Shown here one piece after another: positions 27,051 to 40,356 of a DNA stretch of 40,356 nucleotides. Both the position numbers and the translations under genes were made by a program. The notes under the pieces were generated by a model. That model was not told the origin of the DNA and did not search any database. It worked only from the letters and a program-made list of their open reading frames with translations. The DNA is taken from contig NZ_CAMYMD010000081.1 in the NCBI RefSeq assembly GCF_947259555.1, positions 1 to 40,356 on the forward strand, in the 5' to 3' direction. Source of the DNA: an uncultured Roseovarius sp. (GTDB taxonomy: Bacteria > Pseudomonadota > Alphaproteobacteria > Rhodobacterales > Rhodobacteraceae). The stretch's first letter is position 1. Every line of letters begins with the position of its first letter.

Positions 27051-28418
27051 ATGCAGCGCGTGACGGCGATATTCACAGGCGAGGGTCTTCTGGCTCGGGC
27101 GCTACGCTCGTCGGCCCTGACCGTCGCGGGGTTCGGTGGATCGCAGGTGCTGCGGTTGGCCTCGAACCTGATCCTCGCCCGCCTGCTTTTCCCAGAAGCC
27201 TTTGGCGTGATGGCAATTGTATCGGTCATCATCCAGGGCTTGATGCAATTCTCGGACGTTGGCGTCAGCCCCGCCATCATGCAGAGCAAGCGGGGCGACG
27301 ACCCTGCATTTCTCGACACGGCATGGACGATTCAGGCCGCACGCGGCATCGGGCTCTGGCTGGTGGCCTGCGCGCTCGCATGGCCGGTTGCATGGATCTA
27401 TGACGAATCGCTCTTGATGCAGCTTTTGCCGGTCGCCGGTCTGTCGCTCCTGCTCACCGGGTTCAACCCGACTGCGCTCGATACCGCCAAACGGCATTTG
27501 CGATGGGGACGGGTCACCGCCATCGAATTCGCGGTTCAGATCGCCGGTATCGTGGCGGCGGTGGCGCTTGCATGGTGGTGGCAGTCGGTCTGGGCCCTCG
27601 TTGTGTCCGGCGTCCTGAGCGCGGGCCTCGCGCTCGTGCTGTTCTGGACCTGCCTGTCGGATGCGACCAACCGCATCAGGTGGGAGCCACCGGCGGCAAA
27701 AGAGTTGATCAGCTTTGGCAAGTGGATCTTTCTCAGCACGATCTGCGGCTTTCTGTTCAATCAGGCAGACAAGCTTATCCTCGGAAAGTACCTGAGCTTC
27801 GATGTCTTCGGCGTCTACAACATCGGCTTCTTTCTCGCCTCGTTTCCGATGTTGCTGGGCCATATGTTGACCTGGCGCCTGCTGATCCCGATTTACCGCG
27901 AATTGCCACCCGGCGATGGCCCGCAAAACTTCGCCAAGCTGCGCCGCATGCGGTTTGCCGTGACCGGCGGCCTCATGGCATTGGCGTTCGGGTTCGCGGT
28001 GCTCGGGGTCTGGCTGGTCGATCTCATGTATGACGACCGCTACGCAGTGGCGGGCGCCGTGGTGGTTCTGATGGCGCTGATGCAGATTCCGCAAATCATC
28101 GTCATGACCTACGATCAGGCGTCTCTTGCGGCGGGCGATTCCCGGCGGTTCTTTATCCTGACGCTGGCCAAGGCGGCGGTCATGATCCTTGCACTCGTTG
28201 CCGGGTTGGAATGGGGCGGCCTCATGGGCGCCCTTCTGGGATATGGCGCGGCCATGGGCATCGCCTATCCCGTGGTCGTTTGGCTGGCGCGGCGCATGCG
28301 GGCCTGGGACCCGCTGCATGACGCGTTGATGGCAGGTCTGGGTATCACCGTGGGCGTTGTCGCTGTCTGGTTGAACATTGGCGCAATCTCCGATCTTGCA
28401 ACGCTCTCGGGCTGGTGA
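27051..28418 (+). CDS. Wzx-like oligosaccharide flippase
   Basis: Polytopic membrane protein of 455 residues with roughly 12-14 hydrophobic segments, of the polysaccharide transporter (PST/MOP) family. The N-terminus has the family pattern LRSSALTVAGFGGSQVLRLA followed by LLFPEAFGVMAIVSVI; a central region reads GKWIFLSTICGFLFNQADKL, then LGKYLSFDVFGVYNIGF. Such proteins flip undecaprenyl-linked oligosaccharides to the periplasm. It lies between the GT2 and PKS genes on the same strand (93-base gap to the PKS), which ties an export step to this cluster. No polymerase is visible in the right-hand region. Confidence 0.9.
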   Translation: MQRVTAIFTGEGLLARALRSSALTVAGFGGSQVLRLASNLILARLLFPEAFGVMAIVSVIIQGLMQFSDVGVSPAIMQSKRGDDPAFLDTAWTIQAARGIGLWLVACALAWPVAWIYDESLLMQLLPVAGLSLLLTGFNPTALDTAKRHLRWGRVTAIEFAVQIAGIVAAVALAWWWQSVWALVVSGVLSAGLALVLFWTCLSDATNRIRWEPPAAKELISFGKWIFLSTICGFLFNQADKLILGKYLSFDVFGVYNIGFFLASFPMLLGHMLTWRLLIPIYRELPPGDGPQNFAKLRRMRFAVTGGLMALAFGFAVLGVWLVDLMYDDRYAVAGAVVVLMALMQIPQIIVMTYDQASLAAGDSRRFFILTLAKAAVMILALVAGLEWGGLMGALLGYGAAMGIAYPVVVWLARRMRAWDPLHDALMAGLGITVGVVAVWLNIGAISDLATLSGW

Positions 28419-28511
28419 GCCCGGATACTACTGTATTGCCAATCGAGTGCCGCAAAACCGTCGTATTGTAGAGAGATACCTGAGACTATACAATTTCAGC
28501 AGCGGTTATTG

Positions 28512-31500
28512 ATGGCCAACGACATGAACACATCGGCGTCCGACGGTAGTGAGATTGCCATTGTCGGCATGGCCGCGCACCTGCCCGGTGCGCGGAACGT
28601 GTCAGAGTATTGGCAAAACCTGCGCACAGGCCGCAGCGCCATCCGCCGAATGACCGAAGAGGCGCTTCTCGCGGCGGGCGAGACACCGCAACTGATCCGC
28701 CGCCCCGATTACGTGCCCTATGCCGCCCCGCTCGACGGGTTCGAGATGTTCGATGCCGAGTTCTTCGGCTTTGGCCCCAAGGAGGCCGCGATCCTCGACC
28801 CGCAGCATCGCCGCTTTCTCGAGGTCGCGTGGCAGGCGCTGGAAGATGCGGGCCACATGCCCGAGACCTTCCCCGGCCCGATCGGCGTCTTCGCAGGTTG
28901 CGGCATGGGCAGCTATTTCTACTTCAATCTCTGCTCCAACCGCGATCTGGTCGACGATGTCGGCATGTTCCTGTTGCGCCATACCGGCAATGACAAGGAT
29001 TTCCTGACCACCCGGCTCAGCCATATCCTCGATCTCAAGGGGCCATCCCTCGGCCTGCAAACCGCCTGTTCCACTTCGCTTGTCGCCGTGCACTATGCCG
29101 CGCAATCATTACTCAATGGTGAATGCGACATGGCGCTCGCGGGCGGCGTGACCATCGAGCTGCCGCAGAACCGCGGCTACATCCACAAGGAGGGCGAGAT
29201 CCTGTCGCCCGACGGCGAATGCCACGCCTTTGACCATCGCGCCCAAGGCACGGTCTTTGGCTCCGGCGCGGGCATGGTAGTGCTGCGCAGGCTCGAGGAT
29301 GCGCTGGCGGATGGCGATCATATCTGGGGCGTGATCAAGGGCTCTGCGGTCAACAATGATGGCGCGGCCAAGGCGGGCTATCTCGCGCCCTCGGTCGATG
29401 GACAGGCGGCGGCGGTGGCCGAGGCGCAGGCGGTGGCGGGCATCACGGCGGATAGCGTGGATTATATCGAATGCCACGGCACCGGCACCTATCTCGGTGA
29501 CCCGATCGAGGTGGCGGCCCTCAGCCAAGCGTTCCGCGAGACGACCCAAGCGAGCGATTTCTGCCGCATCGGCAGCGTCAAGACCAATATCGGCCATCTC
29601 GACACGGCGGCGGGCGTGGCCAGCCTGATCAAGGCCACGCTGGCGCTCTATCATGGCGAGATGCCGCCCTCTCTGGGCTATGAGGCCCCCAATCCCGCCA
29701 TCGGTTTTGAAGGCAGCCCGTTCTCGGTGAATGACCGCCTTACCCCCTGGCCCAAGCGCGACCACCCGCGCCGCGCCGGGGTGAACTCATTGGGCGTCGG
29801 TGGCACCAACGCGCATGTGGTTCTGGAAGAGCCGCCCGCCCGTGCTGCCCCCGAGGAGAGCGACTGGCCGTTCCAGCCGCTCGTGATCTCCGCCCGCTCG
29901 AAATCCGCCCTCGACGACGCCACCACCCGCCTCGCCGCGCATCTGCGCGACCACCCCGATGAGCCGCTGGCCGATGTGGCCTATACCCTCAAGGAGGGCC
30001 GCCGCGCCTTCGAGCGGCGTCGCGTCACCGTCGCGCGCAGCCATGCCGAGGCGGCAGAGCGGCTGGACAAGGGCGACACCCGCCGCGTCTTCACCCATCA
30101 GGCGCTCGACAACCCGGATGTGGTCTTCATGTTTCCAGGCGGGGGCGCGCAATACGCTGGCATGGCCCGCGATCTCTACGAGACCGAGCCGGTTTTTGCC
30201 GAGTGGATGGATCGCGGCCTCGATATCCTCGCGCCGAAACTCGATTACGACATCCGCGCGCTCTGGCTGCCTGACCCCGGTCAGTTGGCAGCGGCTGATG
30301 AGCGGCTCAAGACGCCCTCGATGCAACTGCCGTTGATCATGATCACCGAATACGCGCTGGCCCAACTCTGGCAAAGCTGGGGCGTCACCCCCGCCGCCCT
30401 GATCGGCCATTCCATGGGCGAGAACACCGCCGCCTGCCTCGCCGGGGTGATGAGCCTTGAGGATTGCATCGGCCTCGTCCACCTGCGCGGGCAGCTTTTC
30501 GATACCGTGCCCAAGGGCGGCATGCTCAGCGTGCCGCTGTCGGCTCAGGCCGTGCAGCCCTATCTCGGCGCGCATCTCGACATCGCAGCCCTCAACGCCC
30601 CCGACCTTACCGCCATCTCGGGGCCGCAAGCCGCGCTCGATGATCTCGACACGCGCCTGCGCGCCGACGGGATCGAGCCACAGCGCATCGCCATCGACAT
30701 CGCCGCACATTCGCGCATGCTCGACCCCATTCTGGAACGGTTCGACGCCTACCTGTGCTCGATCCAGCTCAGCCCGCCGCAAATTCCGATCATGTCCAAC
30801 CGCTCAGGTGACTACCTGACGGCGCAAGAGGCCACCGACCCCGCCTATTGGACAGCCCACCTGCGACACACCGTGCATTTCGCCGATGGCCTCACCCGGC
30901 TAGCAGAGACCAAAGACCGCGTCTTTTTGGAGGTCGGCCCCGGCAAGGCGCTCTCGTCTCTCGCACAGGCGCACGGTGCCATCACACCCAATCAGGTCAT
31001 CGGCACCCTGCGTCACCCCGAGGACAGCATCGCCGACGACGAATATTTCATGGCCATGCTGGCCCGCGTCTGGGCCGTGGGCGCCGAGATCGACTGGCCG
31101 CAGATCTGGGGCGAAGCACACCGCGCCCGCGTTCCCCTGCCCTCCTACGCATTTCAACACCGGCCCTATTTCATCGCGCCGGGCAAGGCCCGGGATGTCG
31201 TCGACACTGAGTGGCCCACCCGGCTTGGCGACCTGACCGATTGGGGCTATCGCCCGCACTGGCAGCCCCATCTTGCCGAGATCGAGATCGCATCGGACGC
31301 CGATCTTGCCGCGGCACCAAAAGAGACATGGTTGATCTTTGAGGACGACGCCGGGCTTGCCGAGGATCTTGGCAAGCGCCTCGAAACAGCCGGGCATACG
31401 GTGACGTATGTTGTGGCCGGTGACGCCTTCGTCAAGCTGAGCGCCGGGCGCTATTCGCTCTCGGCAGAGCGTGGGCGCGAAGGGTATGACGCCCTGATCC

Positions 31501-34500
31501 GGGCCTTGGTCAGCGAGGACCGCATACCAACGCGGGTCGCGCATTTCTGGCTGGTCACGCACAGCGAACGCCACCGCCCGGGATCGAGCTTCTTTCACCG
31601 GGTTCAGGAACAAGGCTTCTACAGCCTGCTGTTCTTGGCGCAGGCGATGGCTGACGAGGGGCTTTCTGGCCCCCTCCACCTGACGGCAGTGACAAATGGC
31701 GCCGCGCAAATCCGCGACGAAGCGTTGCGCTATCCGGAAAAATCGACCGTCATGGGGCCGGTACGGGTCATTCCGCGCGAATTGCCGGGCATGACGGCGG
31801 CGAGCCTTGATGTGAATCTACCCGACACCGGCGGACCGTACACCGCGCTGGTGGACCAGCTGCTTGAGGATCTGTTGCAAGACCCGCGCTCCCACGTGGC
31901 GGCCTTGCGCGGTCAACGCCGTTACGAGATGAATTGGCGCGCCGAGGCGCTGGAGCCGGGAGACAGCCCGATCGGCAGGGGTGATACGGTCCTGATCACC
32001 GGCGGTTTCGGCGGCATCGGACTGACCTTGGCCGAAGATCTGACAAGGCGGTACGACGCGAACATCGTGTTGATGGCCCGCCGGTCCCTGCCACCGCGCG
32101 AGGATTGGCCGCGCGTCATGGCCACGCGCGGCGCGGGCGATCCACTGGCCCGGCGCATCGCGGCCGTCGAGCGGCTGGAAGGGCTGGGCGGCAAGGTGAT
32201 GGTCGTCGCCGGGGATGTCAGCAATATCGAGGATATGCAGGGCATACGTGACCAGATCACAGCGCGGTTTGGCGTGATCAACGGTGTCATCCATGCCGCC
32301 GGCGTGATTGCCGACGGGCCACTCCTGTCCAAGGGCCCCGATACGATCGAGGACGTGTTCACTCCCAAGATCCATGGCACACAGGTGCTCGAAGAGGTCT
32401 TTCCCGATGGCACGCTCGACTGGCTGGTGCTGTTCTCCTCCAGTTCCACCGCCACCGCCCCCGCCGGACAAGTCGATTATGTGGCGGCCAATGAGTATCT
32501 CAATGCCTATGCCCGGTCCCGCGCCAACGGCAAGACACGGGTCACGGCGCTCAATTGGGGCATCTGGGCCGAGGTCGGCATGGCCGCAGAGGCCGTGGCA
32601 CAGCAAAGCGGCGCGGCAGTGGCCAGCCCGCGCCAGCCAGTGAACGCCCCGCTGATTTCAGAGACAAGTCACGACGCTGACGGCAACCGTGTATTTCATG
32701 CGCACTATACCTCGAAGGATTGGGTCTTTGATCAGCATCGGACCAAATCCGGTCAGGCGCTCATGCCCGGCACCGGCTATCTTGAACTTCTCGCCGAGGC
32801 GCTTCGCATTCAGGGCGAAGAGGCAGCCTTCGAGATCCGAGACCTGTGGTTTTTGCGCGCGTTGGACATGCCCGACATCGGCACGCGCGACCTTAGGCTC
32901 ACGCTGTCGCGCAGCGATCAGGGCTATCAGGCGCGGATCGAAGCGGATCACACTCAGGCCGGTCGGCGAGGCTGGCTTACGCTCGCCGAGGCCGCGATTG
33001 ATCTCTTGCCAGTCGCGCAAGCCAAGCCTTTGGACATAGATAGCATACGCCTGCGTATGCCTGAATGGCAGGATGCCGGCGACACGGCCCTCACTGCTCC
33101 GCAGGAGGCTCACCTGGATTTCGGTCCGCGCTGGCGCGTGCTTCGCTCCATGGGGCTCGGTCAGGGTGAAGGGCTGGCGCGGCTGCGACTGCCCGAGACG
33201 GCCCTCGCGGATCTTGAGCACGGGTGTCTGCTGCATCCCGCGCTGATGGATATCGCTACGGGCTGGGCCATGGGTTTGATCGAAGGCTATGACGGATCGG
33301 ACCTCTGGGTGCCGATGTCCTATGGATCGGTCCGCGTGCATGCCCCGCTCGGGGCAGAGGTCTGGTCTCACGTGCGCAATGCCGGCGACAACCGATCAGA
33401 CGGAGAAACCGCGCGCTTCGATATCACGCTCTGCGCTCCATCCGGCGAGGTGCTTGTCGAGGTTCACGATTTCGCCATCAGACGGCAAGAGGGCGGGCTC
33501 ACCCTCGTGGCACCGCGCCCCGGCGATATCAGGTTCGAGGGCAGCACGGGAAATGCCCCGGCAAGCCCCGCCGAGGAACGCCTGCGCCACAACCTGCGCG
33601 AAGGAATAACTCCGGCGGACGGGGCCGAGGCGTTTCATCGCGCCATGGCACTGGGACTGCCACAGGTGGTGGTATCCTCTCTCGATCTGCCCGGCCTTAT
33701 CCGCCAGACAGAGGCAAGCGCGCAGCCGTCCGAGGCGTCTGGCCAACGGTTTGAACGGCCTGACCTTGATGGCGACTTCATTGCGCCCGAAGGTGAAGTC
33801 GAAACACGGCTCGCAAGCTTCTGGTCAGAACTTCTGGGGCTCGATCAGGTCGGGGTGGAGGACAGCTTTTTCGACCTTGGCGGTCACTCTTTGATCGCCG
33901 TGCGTCTCTTCGGGATGATCCGCAAGGCCTACCGGGTCGATCTACCGATATCGGTGCTTTTCGAGGCCCCCACGATCCGCGCCTGTGCCGCGCTCATAAC
34001 AGCGCAGATCGGACCGCAAGATGAGGCAGAGGCCACGACCATCGCGGCAGAGCCTGCCCGCAGGTTTACCCATCTGGTGCCCATGCATCGCGGCGAGGGC
34101 GGGCCGAAAACGCCGTTCTTCCTCGTTGCGGGCATGTTCGGCAACGTTTTGAACTTGCGGCACCTTGCGCATCTTCTCGGTGATGACCGGCCGTTCTTCG
34201 GGCTTCAGGCGCGGGGCCTCTATGGCGGTGCCGAACCGCATGACGATCTCGTCGAGGCCGCACAGGACTACATCGCGGAGCTGCGGCAGATCCAGCCACA
34301 TGGGCCATATTTTCTAGGCGGCTTTTCCGGGGGCGGCATCACGGCCTACGAGATGGCACTGCAACTCCGGGCCGCGGGTGAAGAGGTGGCAATCGTCATC
34401 ATGCTCGACACCCCCTTGCCCAAGAGACGGCCGCTCTCGCGGCGCGACCGGATGCTGATCCAGTGGCAGGAGCTTAAGGCGGAAGGGCCACTTTATCCGT

Positions 34501-34934
34501 TCAAATGGGCCGCACGCCGCGTGGCATGGGAATTTACCAAGCGGCGCCCGCAACAGCAGGATACGGCGGCGGAGCACGAGTTTCACGACAGCGAGATCGA
34601 GGCCGCGTTCTACCGGGCGATTGCCCGCTACGATGTCCGCCCATGGGACGGACGGGTCCACCTGTTCCGGCCCCCGCAATCGGGCAAGTGGCAGGTCTCG
34701 AACGGCCTCTGGGTCAGCAGCGAGCGCGCCTATGTCCTGCCTGATAACGATTGGTCGGGTTACGTGCCGAACCTTTCGGTGACAGAGGTGCCGGGCACCC
34801 ACGATTCAATGGTGCTCGAGCCCAATGTCCGCGTTCTCGCCGGGCGCATGCGCCGCGCGATCGACGCCGCAGAGCAGGATCAAAGCACCGAACGCGACAC
34901 AGGTCAGACCGTGCACAAGGAGGCTGCCGAATGA
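28512..34934 (+). CDS. Type I modular polyketide synthase, KS-AT-KR-DH-ACP-TE
   Basis: A 2140-residue single-module PKS. KS (about 14-435): active-site C186 in TACSTS, H322 in HGTGT, H362 in NIGHLD. AT (about 535-850): S634 in GHSMGE; the specificity block reads IAAHSRMLDP, neither HAFH nor YASH, so the extender is uncertain. KR (structural part about 895-1130; catalytic part with GGFGGIG at 1164, S1310, Y1323, N1327); an Asp in HAAGVIADGPLL hints at B-type. DH (about 1395-1690): H1409 in DQHRTKSGQALMPG, D1580 in HPALMDIATG. ACP S1793 in DLGGHSL. TE: S1939 in GGFSGGG, D1966, H2097. There is no loading domain, so it probably extends a chain from another carrier. The ATG at 28512 has a weak RBS. 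It overlaps the next gene as ATGA. Confidence 0.95.
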   Translation: MANDMNTSASDGSEIAIVGMAAHLPGARNVSEYWQNLRTGRSAIRRMTEEALLAAGETPQLIRRPDYVPYAAPLDGFEMFDAEFFGFGPKEAAILDPQHRRFLEVAWQALEDAGHMPETFPGPIGVFAGCGMGSYFYFNLCSNRDLVDDVGMFLLRHTGNDKDFLTTRLSHILDLKGPSLGLQTACSTSLVAVHYAAQSLLNGECDMALAGGVTIELPQNRGYIHKEGEILSPDGECHAFDHRAQGTVFGSGAGMVVLRRLEDALADGDHIWGVIKGSAVNNDGAAKAGYLAPSVDGQAAAVAEAQAVAGITADSVDYIECHGTGTYLGDPIEVAALSQAFRETTQASDFCRIGSVKTNIGHLDTAAGVASLIKATLALYHGEMPPSLGYEAPNPAIGFEGSPFSVNDRLTPWPKRDHPRRAGVNSLGVGGTNAHVVLEEPPARAAPEESDWPFQPLVISARSKSALDDATTRLAAHLRDHPDEPLADVAYTLKEGRRAFERRRVTVARSHAEAAERLDKGDTRRVFTHQALDNPDVVFMFPGGGAQYAGMARDLYETEPVFAEWMDRGLDILAPKLDYDIRALWLPDPGQLAAADERLKTPSMQLPLIMITEYALAQLWQSWGVTPAALIGHSMGENTAACLAGVMSLEDCIGLVHLRGQLFDTVPKGGMLSVPLSAQAVQPYLGAHLDIAALNAPDLTAISGPQAALDDLDTRLRADGIEPQRIAIDIAAHSRMLDPILERFDAYLCSIQLSPPQIPIMSNRSGDYLTAQEATDPAYWTAHLRHTVHFADGLTRLAETKDRVFLEVGPGKALSSLAQAHGAITPNQVIGTLRHPEDSIADDEYFMAMLARVWAVGAEIDWPQIWGEAHRARVPLPSYAFQHRPYFIAPGKARDVVDTEWPTRLGDLTDWGYRPHWQPHLAEIEIASDADLAAAPKETWLIFEDDAGLAEDLGKRLETAGHTVTYVVAGDAFVKLSAGRYSLSAERGREGYDALIRALVSEDRIPTRVAHFWLVTHSERHRPGSSFFHRVQEQGFYSLLFLAQAMADEGLSGPLHLTAVTNGAAQIRDEALRYPEKSTVMGPVRVIPRELPGMTAASLDVNLPDTGGPYTALVDQLLEDLLQDPRSHVAALRGQRRYEMNWRAEALEPGDSPIGRGDTVLITGGFGGIGLTLAEDLTRRYDANIVLMARRSLPPREDWPRVMATRGAGDPLARRIAAVERLEGLGGKVMVVAGDVSNIEDMQGIRDQITARFGVINGVIHAAGVIADGPLLSKGPDTIEDVFTPKIHGTQVLEEVFPDGTLDWLVLFSSSSTATAPAGQVDYVAANEYLNAYARSRANGKTRVTALNWGIWAEVGMAAEAVAQQSGAAVASPRQPVNAPLISETSHDADGNRVFHAHYTSKDWVFDQHRTKSGQALMPGTGYLELLAEALRIQGEEAAFEIRDLWFLRALDMPDIGTRDLRLTLSRSDQGYQARIEADHTQAGRRGWLTLAEAAIDLLPVAQAKPLDIDSIRLRMPEWQDAGDTALTAPQEAHLDFGPRWRVLRSMGLGQGEGLARLRLPETALADLEHGCLLHPALMDIATGWAMGLIEGYDGSDLWVPMSYGSVRVHAPLGAEVWSHVRNAGDNRSDGETARFDITLCAPSGEVLVEVHDFAIRRQEGGLTLVAPRPGDIRFEGSTGNAPASPAEERLRHNLREGITPADGAEAFHRAMALGLPQVVVSSLDLPGLIRQTEASAQPSEASGQRFERPDLDGDFIAPEGEVETRLASFWSELLGLDQVGVEDSFFDLGGHSLIAVRLFGMIRKAYRVDLPISVLFEAPTIRACAALITAQIGPQDEAEATTIAAEPARRFTHLVPMHRGEGGPKTPFFLVAGMFGNVLNLRHLAHLLGDDRPFFGLQARGLYGGAEPHDDLVEAAQDYIAELRQIQPHGPYFLGGFSGGGITAYEMALQLRAAGEEVAIVIMLDTPLPKRRPLSRRDRMLIQWQELKAEGPLYPFKWAARRVAWEFTKRRPQQQDTAAEHEFHDSEIEAAFYRAIARYDVRPWDGRVHLFRPPQSGKWQVSNGLWVSSERAYVLPDNDWSGYVPNLSVTEVPGTHDSMVLEPNVRVLAGRMRRAIDAAEQDQSTERDTGQTVHKEAAE

Positions 34935-35895
34935 CCGGGCCGCGCGTACTTACGATCATTCTCAACTGGCGCACATCCGAGATGTGCCTCAAATCCGCCG
35001 CCGCCGCGCATCGCGCGATGCAGGACGTGGCGGGGGAAATCGTAATCGTCGATAACGATTCCGGCGATGGCTCTTTTGAAAAACTGCAAGCTGGCACGGC
35101 GGATTGGGACCGGGTGCGTGTCGTCCAGTCCGGCTATAACGGCGGCTTTGGCGCGGGCAACAACGCAGGCATGCGCGCCGGGCTGGCGGACGGCACGCGC
35201 CCCGATTTCGTCTATATCCTCAATTCAGACGCCTTTCCCGCCGCAGATGCCATCTCCGGGCTGCTGACACATCTTGAAAAGACACCAAGAGCCGGGCTGG
35301 CGGGCAGCCATATCCACGGGCCTGACGGCGCGCCGCATGTCACCTGCTTTCGCTTCCCGTCGATCCTTGGCGAGTTCGAAGGCGCCGCGTGCATCGGCCC
35401 CATAAGCCGCCTCTTGCGCCGTCACGCGGTGCCCCTGCCGGTGCCCGAGGCCACGCAGCCGGTTGACTGGCTGGCGGGCGCAAGCCTGATGATCCGGCAG
35501 GACGTGCTCGACGCCATCGGCGGCTTCGACGAGACATTCTTTCTCTACTTCGAAGAAACCGACCTCTGCCTGCGGGCCGCCCGAGCCGGCTGGCAGACCC
35601 ATTACGTCGCGACGAGCCGCGTCGAGCATATCGGCTCGGTCAGCACCGGCATGAAAGGCTGGCAGCGGGTGCCCGATTACTGGTTCGCCTCGCGTCGGTA
35701 TTATTTCATCAAGGCCCACGGGCGCGGCTATCTCGCGCTTGTGACATTGGCGCACCTGACCGGCGCGGCGCTCGGTACGGTCTGGAAAGTGATCCGCCGC
35801 AAGAAGGCTGCACGCCCGCCGTATTTCCTGCGCGATCTGGTACTGGGCGATGTGGGCGCGACGCTGCGGGGCAGCGGTAGAGGAAAGGCAGACGC

Positions 35896-35899
<4 letters not shown>
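34931..35899 (+). CDS. GT2-family glycosyltransferase, rhamnosyltransferase-like
   Basis: A 322-residue inverting GT-A enzyme. The N-terminus VLTIILNWRTSEMCLKSAAA is followed by IVIVDNDSGDGS, GYNGGFGAGNNAGMRAGL, the DxD-equivalent YILNSDAFP, and the late block WLAGASLMIRQDVLDAIGGF then FFLYFEETDLCLRAARAGW, the pattern of the rhamnosyltransferase branch. A hydrophobic segment near residue 270 may anchor it. An ideal AAGGAGG precedes the ATG by 8 bases; the start overlaps the PKS stop (ATGA) and the stop overlaps the NRPS start (ATGA). A sugar transferase fixed between PKS and NRPS in one operon suggests it glycosylates the assembly-line product or joins it to a glycan. Confidence 0.93.

Positions 35900-40356
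<4,457 letters not shown>

Overview
The window looks like chromosomal DNA from an alphaproteobacterium of the Rhodobacterales (Roseobacter group). The base composition is GC-rich. The branched-chain aminotransferase sits divergently from a PetP/PetR-type pair (MarR regulator plus OmpR regulator). leuC-leuD and leuB are separated by a small membrane protein and a secreted EEP-fold protein. A GGGGGC-rich intergenic repeat of a kind I associate with Rhodobacteraceae is also present. The assignment comes from recognising proteins and gene order, not from a 16S or marker search.

Layout. (1) 1-6569 is an exopolysaccharide locus: an SGNH-type acyltransferase cut by the left edge, a GT4 glycosyltransferase, a Wzy/O-antigen-ligase-like polymerase, a second GT4, and a short ExoY-like priming sugar-phosphate transferase. 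A gene-free, AT-richer stretch of about 800 bases follows. (2) 7439-16051 is mostly amino-acid metabolism and regulation: ilvE, petP-petR, a secreted barrel-like protein, leuCD, a membrane protein, the EEP-like protein and leuB. (3) 16150-18758 carries an ExaC/AldB-like aldehyde dehydrogenase behind an AcoR-like GAF-Fis regulator, with a perfect inverted repeat between them. (4) A tRNA-Pro(CGG) and a large MscS-family channel follow. (5) 21581-24794 holds what looks like a decayed FMN riboswitch, then a textbook CueR promoter, copA and cueR. (6) 24816 to the right edge is the most unusual part: GT4, GT2, a Wzx-like flippase, a one-module polyketide synthase, a rhamnosyltransferase-like GT2 and an NRPS that runs off the edge.

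How region 6 may work. The PKS has the visible order KS-AT-KR-DH-ACP-TE. The NRPS starts with a formyltransferase domain, then a remnant of a condensation domain, then an adenylation domain with a luciferase-like flavin monooxygenase inserted between motifs A4 and A5, then a carrier domain. The hand-read specificity residues resemble a glycine code. The last three genes overlap by ATGA junctions and so form one operon. My inference is that the NRPS starts a chain on a formylated amino acid that may be oxidised on the enzyme, that further modules lie beyond the right edge, and that the PKS with its terminal thioesterase may release the product. The glycosyltransferases and the flippase suggest the product is glycosylated or joined to an exported glycan. 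The left locus has a primer and a polymerase but no visible flippase; the right locus has a flippase but no primer or polymerase. The two could therefore serve one pathway.

Several genes have unusual starts. The EEP-like protein and the AcoR-like regulator lack a credible ATG, GTG or TTG start and may begin at CTG and ATC respectively. All assignments were made by reading the sequence; no database search was run.
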